In this document: one piece after another, positions 27,874-36,729 of the stretch
Numbering within the stretch: position 1 is the first letter of the stretch
How the letters are laid out: every line of letters starts with the position of its first letter
NCBI RefSeq assembly: GCF_009910845.1
Contig: NZ_SIJB01000001.1
Coordinates: 1 to 64,000 of the forward strand
Direction of reading: 5' to 3'
DNA: 64,000 bases
From: Chengkuizengella marina
GTDB lineage: Bacteria > Bacillota > Bacilli > Paenibacillales > KCTC-33759
Notes under the pieces: model-generated
What the model saw: only the letters and a program-made list of their open reading frames with translations
Database searches by the model: none
Told to the model about the DNA's origin: nothing
Translations under genes and position numbers: made by a program

Positions 27874-28997
27874 GAGTAAAACGTTACGTAGTTGAGTCTA
27901 TGCCTGCTGCTCTTCAAAAAATAAAATCTGAATTAGGGCAAAATGCAGTAATTTTAAATACAAAAGAATTTAAGCAAGGCGGGTTTTTAGGTTTATTTAG
28001 TAAAAAAAGAATTGAAGTGATTGCTGCTTCTGAAGTAAACAATATGGAGAATGTAAAAAAAAGACCACAAGAACATGAACTGAATCCAAGCTTCTCAACA
28101 AATGCTAAGGATAAATCAACTCTAGCTTCTGGCTTAGATGTTTTAGATGAGGTTAAAAAGCTTAAGGAATTTATTTTAAAGTTTCACATAAATGAAGAAA
28201 ACTCAAAAATACCAAACCATATAAAAGATATACAGCTTCGTTTAAATGAGCATGAATTTGAAGCACAACTAATCGATAACATTATACAGCAAATCATTGA
28301 ACAGCATGATGAAGAGTTAAATGAAATATCTGAAAGTAAAACAAATCAAATCGTAAGGAAACATCTAATAGAGTTGTTATCTTATCAAAATATACAAGGC
28401 TTATCGCCACAAACTAAAATTGCTTACTTTGTAGGACCTACAGGTGTAGGTAAAACTACAACCATTGCTAAACTGGCTGCCGATCAAGTATTGAAATATA
28501 ATCGTAAAATTGGCTTAATCACTTCAGATACTTATCGAATTGCAGCCATTGATCAATTAAAAACTTATGCGACTATCTTAGATGTTCCGTTGCATATTGT
28601 GAACACACCTAAAGATTTTGAAATTGCCATTGAGAAATTGCAAGATGTTGATGTCATTTTGATGGATACAGCAGGGAGAAACTTTAGAAATGAAATGAAT
28701 GTTTCTGAACTGAAGAGTTTGTTGAAATATCAGAAACAAAGTGAAACCTACTTGGTGTTAAGTTTAACTACAAAATATAAAGATATGAAAACCATTACTC
28801 ATAATTTTATGAAATTTGGAATTGATAAAGTTCTTTTTACTAAAATGGATGAGACAGAATCATTAGGTAATATCTTTAATCTAATGAATGAATTTTCTTT
28901 GAAACCTTCTTATGTGACATTTGGTCAAAACGTACCAGACGATGTTTCTGTTTTGAAATATGATGAAGTCATTGATCGTATAATGGGGGATCCTTAA
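27870..28997 (+). CDS. flhF: Flagellar SRP-like GTPase FlhF
   Basis: FlhF sets the number and position of flagella. The 375-residue protein has a basic N-terminal B domain, a helical N-domain-like part, and an SRP-type G domain with [19 protein letters not shown] (about residues 187-205), TSDTYRIAAIDQL and MDTAGR. ATG 27870 overlaps the flhA stop. flhG follows one base after the stop, the usual pair. Confidence 0.96.
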   Translation: MRVKRYVVESMPAALQKIKSELGQNAVILNTKEFKQGGFLGLFSKKRIEVIAASEVNNMENVKKRPQEHELNPSFSTNAKDKSTLASGLDVLDEVKKLKEFILKFHINEENSKIPNHIKDIQLRLNEHEFEAQLIDNIIQQIIEQHDEELNEISESKTNQIVRKHLIELLSYQNIQGLSPQTKIAYFVGPTGVGKTTTIAKLAADQVLKYNRKIGLITSDTYRIAAIDQLKTYATILDVPLHIVNTPKDFEIAIEKLQDVDVILMDTAGRNFRNEMNVSELKSLLKYQKQSETYLVLSLTTKYKDMKTITHNFMKFGIDKVLFTKMDETESLGNIFNLMNEFSLKPSYVTFGQNVPDDVSVLKYDEVIDRIMGDP

Positions 28998-28998
28998 C

Positions 28999-29862
28999 AT
29001 GAATGATCAAGCCCAAGGATTAAGAAATATAATAAAGATGCAAAGTAATACCAATGACAGCAAAACTAGAGTCATTACAATAACAAGTGGAAAGGGTGGA
29101 GTTGGCAAGTCAAATTTGACTTTAAACCTTGCCTTAGCTTTACAACTAAAAGGGTATAAAGTGTTGATTTTCGATGCAGATGTTGGTATGGCAAATATTG
29201 ATGTATTAATGGGGGTGACCCCTAAATATAATTTATTTCATTTATTAAAAAGAGAAAAAAATATACAAGAGATTATAACGAAAGGAGTACACAACTTACA
29301 AATTATAGCAGGTGGATCTGGAATCCAAGAATTATTAAATTTATCTCAAGCTGATTTAGAGTTTTTTGCATATGAAGCTAGTAAATTATTAGGTAGCGTT
29401 GATTATATCATTTTTGATACAGGGGCTGGGTTAACGCAACAATCTCTGAATTTAATGATGTCATCGCATGAGACGATTTTAGTAACTACACCCGAACCAA
29501 CCTCAATAACTGATGCATATGCCATTATTAAGATGGTGCATTCCATGAATCAACAAATAGAATTTAAAATGATTATTAATCGAGTTACAACACAAAAAGA
29601 GGGAAGATTAACTTCTGAAAAAATTAGATTAGTGGCTAAGCAATTTTTAGATTTGGAACTATCAACTCTTGGATACATCGGTGAGGATATCAATATTTCA
29701 AAGGCAGTAAAAAGGCAAATCCCTTTTTTATCTGCTTATCCAAACACTAAAGCCTCAAGAGACATTCAACAAATATGTAGTACATATCTATCAGAAGAAA
29801 CAAGTAATTCAAATACAAATGTAAAAGGTTTTTTCTATAAAATGATTAGATTACTCAAATGA
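28999..29862 (+). CDS. flhG: MinD-like ATPase FlhG (YlxH)
   Basis: FlhG stimulates FlhF GTPase and limits flagellar number. The deviant Walker A motif SGKGGVGKSNLTLNLA (about residues 29-44) and FDADVGMANIDVLMG mark the MinD/ParA family. The C-terminal segment GFFYKMIRLLK is amphipathic and may be a membrane-targeting helix. The 287-residue length is normal. Confidence 0.96.
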   Translation: MNDQAQGLRNIIKMQSNTNDSKTRVITITSGKGGVGKSNLTLNLALALQLKGYKVLIFDADVGMANIDVLMGVTPKYNLFHLLKREKNIQEIITKGVHNLQIIAGGSGIQELLNLSQADLEFFAYEASKLLGSVDYIIFDTGAGLTQQSLNLMMSSHETILVTTPEPTSITDAYAIIKMVHSMNQQIEFKMIINRVTTQKEGRLTSEKIRLVAKQFLDLELSTLGYIGEDINISKAVKRQIPFLSAYPNTKASRDIQQICSTYLSEETSNSNTNVKGFFYKMIRLLK

Positions 29863-29888
29863 TGATCCCTAATACTGGAGAGTGACAC

Positions 29889-30935
29889 ATGACGAAATAT
29901 AGGGTAATTGTAGTAGATGATTCCTCTTTCATGAGGAATTTAATAACAAATATTATTTCTGAAAATGATGAATTTGAAATTATATATATTGCTAAAAATG
30001 GGAAAGAAGCTGTAGATAAAGTAATTGAGCTTAAACCAGATATCGTTACAATGGATATCGAAATGCCGATTATGGATGGTTTAGAAGCATTGCAATTGAT
30101 CATGGAAAAGCAGCCAACCCCAGTTCTTATGTTAAGTAATTTTACGGATTTTGGCACGATAGAAACGATTAAAGCTTTACAATATGGAGCTGTAGATTTT
30201 ATTAAAAAACCATCTATTCCGGATAGCTTTACTCTACAAATCAGTGAATTTCCATTTATAGAAAAGCTGAAAAGTGCAGTGAAATCCAATGTAAAGAAAC
30301 AAATTCCAGTTTTTAAAGAGTCAGGAAGTGGGGTACAACTTAAAAGCAAGGGAAGCGATAAGTTTTTACATTTGGTTGCAATTGGTACATCTACTGGTGG
30401 GCCAAGAGCACTACAACAGATACTATCAGCACTGCCTGGAACTTTCTCAGCACCTTTGTTAATCGTACAGCATATGCCTCCTAAGTTTACAAAATCATTA
30501 GCAGAACGATTAAATATGTTGTCTTCTATGAAAGTGGTTGAAGCAGAACATGGGCAAGTTATTGAAACATCAACAGCATACCTAGCGCCAGGTGATTGGC
30601 ATATGAGTGTAGAAAAGGATCTTGGAAAGTATAAAATCAATCTTTCTAAAGATAAACTTCAAGCAGGTCACCGTCCATCTGTAGATTATTTGTTTGAATC
30701 TTTGGCTCCATTCAAAGAATTGGAGAAACATATCGTGATTATGACTGGAATGGGATCGGATGGTGCACAAGGAATGAAACAGTTAATACAGTCGGGAGTA
30801 AGCTCTACTATTGCTGAGTCTGAAGAAAGTAGTATCATTTTTGGAATGCCTCGTGCTGCAATTGAATTAAATGAGGTACGTTACATTTTAACGTTAGATA
30901 AAATTGCATCAAAACTAATAGAAGTTGTTCAATAA
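29889..30935 (+). CDS. cheB: Chemotaxis methylesterase/glutaminase CheB
   Basis: CheB removes methyl groups from chemoreceptors when phosphorylated by CheA. The receiver domain has D10-D11 and phosphoacceptor Asp56 (VTMDIEMPIMDG). The esterase domain has the catalytic triad Ser168 (GTSTGGP), His195 (VQHMPP) and Asp291 (GMGSDGAQGM). Length 348 is normal. ATG 29889 follows GGAGAGTGA. A 193-base gap separates it from cheA. Confidence 0.97.
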   Translation: MTKYRVIVVDDSSFMRNLITNIISENDEFEIIYIAKNGKEAVDKVIELKPDIVTMDIEMPIMDGLEALQLIMEKQPTPVLMLSNFTDFGTIETIKALQYGAVDFIKKPSIPDSFTLQISEFPFIEKLKSAVKSNVKKQIPVFKESGSGVQLKSKGSDKFLHLVAIGTSTGGPRALQQILSALPGTFSAPLLIVQHMPPKFTKSLAERLNMLSSMKVVEAEHGQVIETSTAYLAPGDWHMSVEKDLGKYKINLSKDKLQAGHRPSVDYLFESLAPFKELEKHIVIMTGMGSDGAQGMKQLIQSGVSSTIAESEESSIIFGMPRAAIELNEVRYILTLDKIASKLIEVVQ

Positions 30936-30948
30936 GTCTCACCATTTT

Positions 30949-30969
30949 ATCAGCATAAGAAATGCTGAT
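30949..30969 (+). promoter_or_regulatory. Hairpin in the cheB-cheA gap
   Basis: ATCAGCAT-AAGAA-ATGCTGAT is a perfect 8-base inverted repeat 13 bases after cheB. No T-run follows, so a terminator is unlikely. It may protect the 3' end of the upstream message or help set the cheB/cheA ratio. Confidence 0.45.
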
Positions 30970-31025
30970 CCTACGTTGGTCATAAGGAACTGCCTGAAAT
31001 TAAGTAGGGATCACGAAATATCTTC

Positions 31026-31103
31026 ATGAGTTTGCTAGATGCCGTGCTGAAAACTGAACTTTATGAACACGAACTAATAGAATTATTAATAGGAATAAAT
31101 TAA
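31026..31103 (+). CDS. Possible 25-codon microprotein between cheB and cheA
   Basis: A short frame ATG-AGT-TTG...TAA encodes MSLLDAVLKTELYE followed by HELIELLIGIN, which would form a strongly amphipathic helix. It is bounded upstream by an in-frame TAG. The nearest ribosome-site-like word (GTAGGGA) is about 17 bases away, too far for comfort. It could be a gene remnant, a real microprotein or chance. I do not recognise it. Confidence 0.25.
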   Translation: MSLLDAVLKTELYEHELIELLIGIN

Positions 31104-31128
31104 ATTCTTTCTCCAGGGAGGTTTGATC

Positions 31129-33405
31129 ATGAGTTCAGATCAATATTTAAATATGTTTATTGATGAAGCAAAGGAACATTTACAGCATTTAAATGATAAT
31201 GTTATGAAACTAGAAAATGCACCTGATAATTTAGAGTTAGTACAGGAAATATTTCGTTCAGCCCATACATTAAAAGGTATGTCTGCAACAATGGGTTATG
31301 ATGATTTATCCTCATTAACGCATGAGATGGAAAATGTATTAGATCTTGTTAGAAATAGAAAAATCCAAATGAGTACATTTATTTTCGATGTATTATTTAA
31401 TAGTTTAGACATTTTAGAAATGATGTTATCTGATATTTTCGAAGGTGGAACTGGAAAAGCAGATGTGACAGATATCGTAAGTGCACTTCACATGATCGTC
31501 GTTAAAAATATTGAGGAAGCCCATAACATTGAAATCAATCAAGGTACTGAAAATACAGCAGCTGAACTGGATGAACACCAATATTCTGTTTTACAAAGAT
31601 CACTGGAATCAAAGCAAGTTTTTTATATAAAAATCAACATTGATGAAGGTTGTTTATTAAAAGTAGCCAGAGTATTTATGGTAACCAGTACTCTTGAAAG
31701 AAACGGTGAGATTGTCAAAATAACACCTAGCACTGATGACATTGAACAAGAGTTAATTAACAATGAATTGTTACTTTACTTTATTTCCGATGTTGATGAA
31801 AAAACATTGAAACATGAAATTTTAAACATATCTGAAATCAACTCCATACAGATTGATGTCGTAGATCATCATTTTCTAGAAGAACATTTTGTGGACATGC
31901 AACAAAACAAAACGGAAAATGAAGAAAAAATGAATGAACCAAAGAAACAGAAGAAACTAGAAAAACAACCAGAAAGTCATTCTGAACCTGAGAAGCAACA
32001 AGTATCCGAAAAACAACCAGAAAAGCATTCTGAACCTGAGAAGCAACAAGTATCTGAAAAACAACCAGGAAGTCATTTTGAACCTGAAAAGCAAAAACAA
32101 CCAGAAAAGCATCCTGAAAAGCAACATGTATCTCAAAAACAACCAGAAAAGCATTCTCAACCTAAAAAAGAGCGTGAATTTAAAAAGAAAAATGAAACAG
32201 AGAATAAACTTAAACCTAAAAAGCAACGTGTACCTGATAAAAAAAGTGTAAAAACCTCTTCAAATCGTACAATTCGTGTGGATATTGATAAACTCGATAC
32301 CTTAATGAATTTATTTAGTGAGTTGTTGATAGATAGGGTTAGATTAGATGTACTTTCATCTGAAATAGACCGAATAGATTTAACTGAAACGGTTGAGCAT
32401 ATGTCAAGAGTAAGTGGGGATATTCAAAATATAGTATTAAATCTACGGATGATGCCTGTTGAATCTGTATTTAATAGATTTCCAAGAATGGTAAGAGATT
32501 TAGCAAAATCATTAAATAAAGAAGTAGAATTAATGATTTCAGGGGCAGATACTGAGTTAGATAGAAATGTAATTGATGAAATTGGTGATCCATTAGTTCA
32601 TTTACTTAGAAATGCTTTAGACCATGGAATTGAAACACCTGAAGAAAGAATTAAGAGTGGTAAATCTGAAAAAGGTATACTGTATCTTTCTGCTTACCAT
32701 AGTGGGAATCAAGTTTTCATAGAAATAGAGGAAGATGGACGAGGCATTGATAAAGAAAAAGTTACTAACATTGCATTAAAGAAAGAAATTATTAGTAAAG
32801 ATGAGTCACAAACGATGACTGAAGAACAAATTCATCAACTTATCTTTTCACCTGGTTTCAGCACAGCAGATAAAGTTTCTGACATATCTGGTAGAGGTGT
32901 CGGACTAGACGTTGTAAAAACGAAAATAAATTCTCTAGGTGGTCAAATACATATTGATTCTAAAATAGGGGAAGGTACAAAATTTTCAGTTCAATTGCCT
33001 CTTACTTTATCTATTATTCCAGCTATGTTAGTTAGACAAGGGGAAGAAAAATATGCCATACCATTGACATCTATTCTTGAAACAGATATTTTACAAAAAC
33101 AGGATATCAAAATAGTACATAATATAAATATGATAGAATATCGTGAAAAATTAATACCCATTTTATTTTTTAAAAACATATATGATATTCCTGGGTCATA
33201 TGATCCTGCAGAATATAATATTGTTATTCTTCAAAAAGGGGATGAGAAATTAGCTGTTGTAGTAGATGAATTTATCGGGCAGCAAGAGATTGTTTTAAAA
33301 TCACTCGGGAATTATTTAACAAACATTTTTGCTATTTCAGGAGCTACAATACTCGGAGACGGACAGGTAGCCTTAATCGTTGACCCCAATGCTTTATTTA
33401 AGTAG
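31129..33405 (+). CDS. cheA: Chemotaxis histidine kinase CheA
   Basis: CheA autophosphorylates in receptor arrays and passes phosphate to CheY and CheB. The order is an Hpt domain with His46 in FRSAHTLKG, a CheY/CheB-binding P2 part, and a long K/E/Q/P-rich repeated linker (about residues 265-375). Then come dimerisation domain IRVDIDKLDTLMNLFSELLID, the ATPase with DPLVHLLRNALDHGIETPEER and GRGVGLDVVK, and a C-terminal CheW-like domain. The linker makes it long (758 against about 670 in B. subtilis). CAGGGAGGT supports ATG 31129 over TTG 31123. Confidence 0.97.
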   Translation: MSSDQYLNMFIDEAKEHLQHLNDNVMKLENAPDNLELVQEIFRSAHTLKGMSATMGYDDLSSLTHEMENVLDLVRNRKIQMSTFIFDVLFNSLDILEMMLSDIFEGGTGKADVTDIVSALHMIVVKNIEEAHNIEINQGTENTAAELDEHQYSVLQRSLESKQVFYIKINIDEGCLLKVARVFMVTSTLERNGEIVKITPSTDDIEQELINNELLLYFISDVDEKTLKHEILNISEINSIQIDVVDHHFLEEHFVDMQQNKTENEEKMNEPKKQKKLEKQPESHSEPEKQQVSEKQPEKHSEPEKQQVSEKQPGSHFEPEKQKQPEKHPEKQHVSQKQPEKHSQPKKEREFKKKNETENKLKPKKQRVPDKKSVKTSSNRTIRVDIDKLDTLMNLFSELLIDRVRLDVLSSEIDRIDLTETVEHMSRVSGDIQNIVLNLRMMPVESVFNRFPRMVRDLAKSLNKEVELMISGADTELDRNVIDEIGDPLVHLLRNALDHGIETPEERIKSGKSEKGILYLSAYHSGNQVFIEIEEDGRGIDKEKVTNIALKKEIISKDESQTMTEEQIHQLIFSPGFSTADKVSDISGRGVGLDVVKTKINSLGGQIHIDSKIGEGTKFSVQLPLTLSIIPAMLVRQGEEKYAIPLTSILETDILQKQDIKIVHNINMIEYREKLIPILFFKNIYDIPGSYDPAEYNIVILQKGDEKLAVVVDEFIGQQEIVLKSLGNYLTNIFAISGATILGDGQVALIVDPNALFK
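31957..32170 (+). repeat. Imperfect repeats in the cheA linker
   Basis: About five degenerate copies of a unit of roughly 45-50 bases encode variants of EPEKQQVSEKQPEKHS. The two best copies start near 31986 and 32034 and are almost identical. All copies stay in frame. A long complementary frame on the minus strand here is a shadow of the repeat. Confidence 0.8.
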
Positions 33406-33469
33406 TCAATAAGAGAATGAAAAGTACAAATTAATATATTTATTATTTATTTTAAGGAGGATGTTTAGT

Positions 33470-33937
33470 ATGGGAGAAGATTTGAAATTTATTATGTTTT
33501 CTTTAGGACATGAGTCGTATGGAGTAGATGTTGATCACGTGAATACAATTGAAAGAATGATGCCGATTACACGTGTACCTAAAACACCTGATTTTGTAAA
33601 AGGTGTGATTAATATAAGAGGTTCTGTGATTCCTGTAATAGATTTAAGAGGTAGATTTGGACTTGAAGAAACGGAGTACACTGAACAAACTAGGATCATA
33701 ATCATTACTATTAATGATATAGAGGTAGGTTTAATTGTTGCTGAAGCAAATGATGTATTTGATATTAATAGTGATTTGATTGAACCTGCACCTGAACTTG
33801 TAGGAGGTATTGAAGCTAAATATCTTCAAGGAATTGCTAGACTTGATGACCAACGAGTTTTAGTTTTATTGAATCTTACAGAAGTATTGAACAAAAATGA
33901 AATTGTACAGTTAGAAGAATTTGAGGTAACAAAGTGA
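33470..33937 (+). CDS. cheW: Chemotaxis coupling protein CheW
   Basis: CheW links CheA to the receptors. The 155-residue SH3-like double barrel has MFSLGHESYGVDVDHVNTIERM, then TRVPKTPDFVKGVINIRGSVIPVIDLRGRFG, the family signature. AAGGAGG ends at 33460 immediately before an ATG at 33461, so ATG 33470 nine bases on is preferred. cheC overlaps its end. Confidence 0.97.
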   Translation: MGEDLKFIMFSLGHESYGVDVDHVNTIERMMPITRVPKTPDFVKGVINIRGSVIPVIDLRGRFGLEETEYTEQTRIIIITINDIEVGLIVAEANDVFDINSDLIEPAPELVGGIEAKYLQGIARLDDQRVLVLLNLTEVLNKNEIVQLEEFEVTK

Positions 33938-34554
33938 GCACATCCAATAAATTTAAATCTATTCAGTTAGATGTATTACAAGAATTAGGGAATATTGGTT
34001 CAGGTAATGCAACGACTGCTTTATCCAATCTAATAAACAAAACAATAGACATGAAAGTACCAAGGGTTAATTTTGGTCCATTTTCTAATATAACGGAAAG
34101 TTTAGGAGATGACGAAAAAATTGTGATTGCAGTATATCTTCGTGTCATTGGAGAAACACCTGGGAATATGTATTTTATCTTATCTCAAAAGTCTGCAAAT
34201 CAGTTACTAAGTGATGTATTACATATAAACATAAATAAAAATAAAGAGTATTCAGATTTTGAAATATCTACATTAACTGAAATAGGAAATATTTTAACTG
34301 GTTCTTATCTTTCCTCACTTGCTAATCTTACACAACTTAAGATTTATCCATCTGTTCCCTCACTGACAATGGATATGTTAGGTGCTGTTTTAAGTTCGGG
34401 TATGTTGCAATGTGGTCAATATGGTGATTATGCTCTTTTAATTGAAACTAATTTCTTGGAAGGTAATGAAAAAGTAGAAGGACATTTTATTTTTATACCT
34501 GATCCTGAATCTTTAGATAAAATATTTCATGCTTTAGGAGTACCTATTCAATGA
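33934..34554 (+). CDS. cheC: CheY-P phosphatase CheC
   Basis: CheC dephosphorylates CheY-P and, with CheD, tunes adaptation. Both active-site helices are present: DVLQELGNIGSGNATTALSNL and STLTEIGNILTGSYLSSLANL, each with the E-x-x-N pattern. The 206-residue length matches B. subtilis CheC. GTG 33934 overlaps cheW by 4 bases, and the stop overlaps cheD by 4 bases. Confidence 0.96.
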   Translation: MSTSNKFKSIQLDVLQELGNIGSGNATTALSNLINKTIDMKVPRVNFGPFSNITESLGDDEKIVIAVYLRVIGETPGNMYFILSQKSANQLLSDVLHININKNKEYSDFEISTLTEIGNILTGSYLSSLANLTQLKIYPSVPSLTMDMLGAVLSSGMLQCGQYGDYALLIETNFLEGNEKVEGHFIFIPDPESLDKIFHALGVPIQ

Positions 34555-35039
34555 TGGAAAGTACTGTTTTGAGAGTCGGGATTGCAGAGTTTAATGTATT
34601 AAAGGGCGATGGGAAAATAAAAACCACAGGATTAGGTTCGTGTATAGGGTTGACATTGTTTGATCCAATGAATCAGGTAGGTGGATTAGCCCATATTATG
34701 CTACCCACCTCACAAATTGCAAGAGATCAAAGTTTTAATGTAGCAAAATATGCAGATACTGCGATTCCTGCCCTTTTAAAAAAGATGCATCAGTTTGGAG
34801 CTTCTTATGAGAACATACATGCAAAGATGGCAGGTGGTTCTCAAATGTTTCAAATTGAACTTGATTCAATGAAAATTGGATACAAGAATATTATGAAATG
34901 TAAAGAGATTTTACAACAACTAAAAATCCCAATTCAAGCTGAAGATATAGGTGGATCATTCGGACGAACAATTGAGTTGGATGTATTTGATGGTAGTTTA
35001 TCAATTCGCAGCATTAAATATGGAATAAAGGAAATTTAA
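34551..35039 (+). CDS. cheD: Chemoreceptor glutamine deamidase CheD
   Basis: CheD deamidates receptor glutamines and partners with CheC. The catalytic Cys31 and His48 are in TTGLGSCIGLTLFDP and GGLAHIMLP. The C-terminal part contains KMAGGSQMFQI and EDIGGSFGRTIELDV. ATG 34551 and ATG 34554 are both possible. Translation is coupled with cheC through the overlap. Confidence 0.97.
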   Translation: MMESTVLRVGIAEFNVLKGDGKIKTTGLGSCIGLTLFDPMNQVGGLAHIMLPTSQIARDQSFNVAKYADTAIPALLKKMHQFGASYENIHAKMAGGSQMFQIELDSMKIGYKNIMKCKEILQQLKIPIQAEDIGGSFGRTIELDVFDGSLSIRSIKYGIKEI

Positions 35040-35040
35040 A

Positions 35041-35430
35041 ATGGTTGGAACTTGGAAATGGAATTTAGTTTTTAGCTTCATCGGCATGATATTAACTTTA
35101 TTATTTAATGTTTATAATAATTTGATTCAAACCTCAATCATAAGGAGCCTGCTTTGTTTTCTATTATTATTTATTTTAGGTTTTATTGTTAGGTGGGGCA
35201 TAGCGGTAATTTTAAAAAATAATTTAGATCAAAGCTCAATTAAAGGAACATATTTAGATATAACTACCCCTGAGGAAATAGATGAGATGAATGAAGTTCT
35301 TAAAGAAAATGTTCATGATCACAAGGATCAAGGTACCTTTACTCCTATGAAACCTCCGAAGCTACAAACGAAAGATAAGTTGGACTCGAAAGCAGTGGCA
35401 GAGGCTGTGAAGCATTTGTCAAATGAGTAA
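35041..35430 (+). CDS. Small two-helix membrane protein between cheD and sigD
   Basis: I do not recognise a named family. The 129-residue product has two strong hydrophobic segments (about residues 8-24 and 34-58, the second LCFLLLFILGFIVRWGIAVIL). A hydrophilic tail follows with TPMKPPKLQTKDKLDSKAVAEAVKHL near the end, so the tail is probably cytoplasmic. It starts two bases after cheD with AAGGAAATTTAA upstream, and sigD follows. B. subtilis has no gene at this place. A motility-related role is inferred from position only. Confidence 0.8.
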   Translation: MVGTWKWNLVFSFIGMILTLLFNVYNNLIQTSIIRSLLCFLLLFILGFIVRWGIAVILKNNLDQSSIKGTYLDITTPEEIDEMNEVLKENVHDHKDQGTFTPMKPPKLQTKDKLDSKAVAEAVKHLSNE

Positions 35431-35444
35431 GGGTGGTGATTGTA

Positions 35445-36203
35445 GTGAATAACAACAAAACCCAAATGTTATTGTGGAAGCAATGGAAAGAATATTCTGA
35501 TCATGAAATAAAGAAAAAATTAATTGAGTCATATATTCCACTTGTACAATTTGTAGTGAATCGAGTAGCTATTGGTTTACCTAAAAATATTTCACACGAT
35601 GATTTGCAAAGTTATGGTGTCATTGGTTTAATAGATGCTTTGGAAAAATTTGATTATGAACGAGGTTTAAAATTTGAAACGTATGCATCATTCAGAATTA
35701 GAGGATCTATTTTAGATCATTTACGTAAAGGGGATTGGGTTCCCAGGTCAATCAGAGAAAAATCAAAAAAACTTGAAGAGGCTTACAAAACACTTGAACA
35801 GAAACATTTAAGATCTGTTACCGATCTCGAAGTTTGTGAATTTCTAGATGTAAGTGAATCTGAATTTAATAAAATGTTACAGGAAATATCCATTACTACT
35901 TTATATTCCTTAGATGAACCTGTCCAAGAAGAGGAGACTGAAACAAGAAAATCACTTTTAGTAGATAAAAGTGCAATTCAACCCGAGAGCAAAGTTGAAG
36001 AGATGCATATAAAAGAAACGTTAGCAAAAGCAGTTGAAAAACTAACTGAAAAGGAAAGAGTAGTTGTTTCATTATATTACTATGAAGATCTTTCATTAAG
36101 TGAAATTTCCGAAGTCATGTCTCTGACACCTTCACGGATTTCTCAACTTCATTCTAAAGCGATTTTAAGATTAAGAGGAGCACTCAATTCTAAACAAGAT
36201 TGA
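35445..36203 (+). CDS. sigD: Flagellar sigma factor SigD (FliA family)
   Basis: SigD directs RNA polymerase to late flagellar, chemotaxis and autolysin genes. Region 2 has DDLQSYGVIGLIDALEKFDYERGLKFETYASFRIRGSILDHLR. Region 3 follows, and region 4 ends LSLSEISEVMSLTPSRISQLHSKAILRLRG. The longest frame starts at GTG 35433. AGGGTGGTGA at 35430-35439 puts the start at GTG 35445 (252 residues). It lies near the 3' end of fla/che, as in B. subtilis where position limits its expression. Confidence 0.96.
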   Translation: MNNNKTQMLLWKQWKEYSDHEIKKKLIESYIPLVQFVVNRVAIGLPKNISHDDLQSYGVIGLIDALEKFDYERGLKFETYASFRIRGSILDHLRKGDWVPRSIREKSKKLEEAYKTLEQKHLRSVTDLEVCEFLDVSESEFNKMLQEISITTLYSLDEPVQEEETETRKSLLVDKSAIQPESKVEEMHIKETLAKAVEKLTEKERVVVSLYYYEDLSLSEISEVMSLTPSRISQLHSKAILRLRGALNSKQD

Positions 36204-36237
36204 CATCATTAATATTGATGATTTGGAGGTGACTTCT

Positions 36238-36729
36238 TTGCTTTACTATATTTTTATTTTCATCGGCATTACAATGATTGTTATTGTTAAATTATTTGTG
36301 AAAGATCAATCTTATCACTCAACGAATGAATTAGTAGAAGAAGTAAATCAAACTGTTGAAGACTTTTCAACTGAATTGGTTGAAGAAAATCAAAAAATAA
36401 TGGATCGTATTGTTCGAATGAGTGAAATAACTCAAGATCAAAATTCTAGATTAACTAAAAGAGTGGAGCAACTGGAGATTCAGCTTCAAAAATTAGATAA
36501 AAATTTACAGGAACCAAATCAAACACCGTCTAAACAATTAAAAGATGAAACTTTTAATGAAAAAGAGAACGTGTTGAAAATTAATGACAGATACAATGAT
36601 CTTATGAAAATGCATCATGATGGAAAGTCGGTCCAATACATTTCGAATAAAACTGGAATCAATAAAGGAGAAGTCCAGCTTATCATTAATTTAGCTAAAC
36701 AGGAGGGCAAATCACGTGCTAAGGCATAA
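36238..36729 (+). CDS. swrB: SwrB-like (YlxL, DUF6115) membrane protein
   Basis: SwrB promotes flagellar export-gate activation in B. subtilis. This 163-residue protein has an N-terminal transmembrane helix (YYIFIFIGITMIVIVKLF) and a coiled coil (about residues 30-100). A C-terminal helix-turn-helix-like segment follows, LMKMHHDGKSVQYISNKTGINKGEVQLIINLA. TTG 36223 precedes the ribosome site, so TTG 36238, after TGGAGGTGA, is used. Assignment rests on architecture and position after sigD. Confidence 0.85.
   Translation: MLYYIFIFIGITMIVIVKLFVKDQSYHSTNELVEEVNQTVEDFSTELVEENQKIMDRIVRMSEITQDQNSRLTKRVEQLEIQLQKLDKNLQEPNQTPSKQLKDETFNEKENVLKINDRYNDLMKMHHDGKSVQYISNKTGINKGEVQLIINLAKQEGKSRAKA

Noticed and set aside
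29855-30640. 261-codon frame on the minus strand
   Set aside because: It lies wholly opposite cheB, whose catalytic residues are intact, and its translation has no family features.
31957-32226. Minus-strand frame rich in F, L and R
   Set aside because: It is the complement of the CheA repeat linker; the hydrophobic look comes from reading K/E/Q codons backwards.
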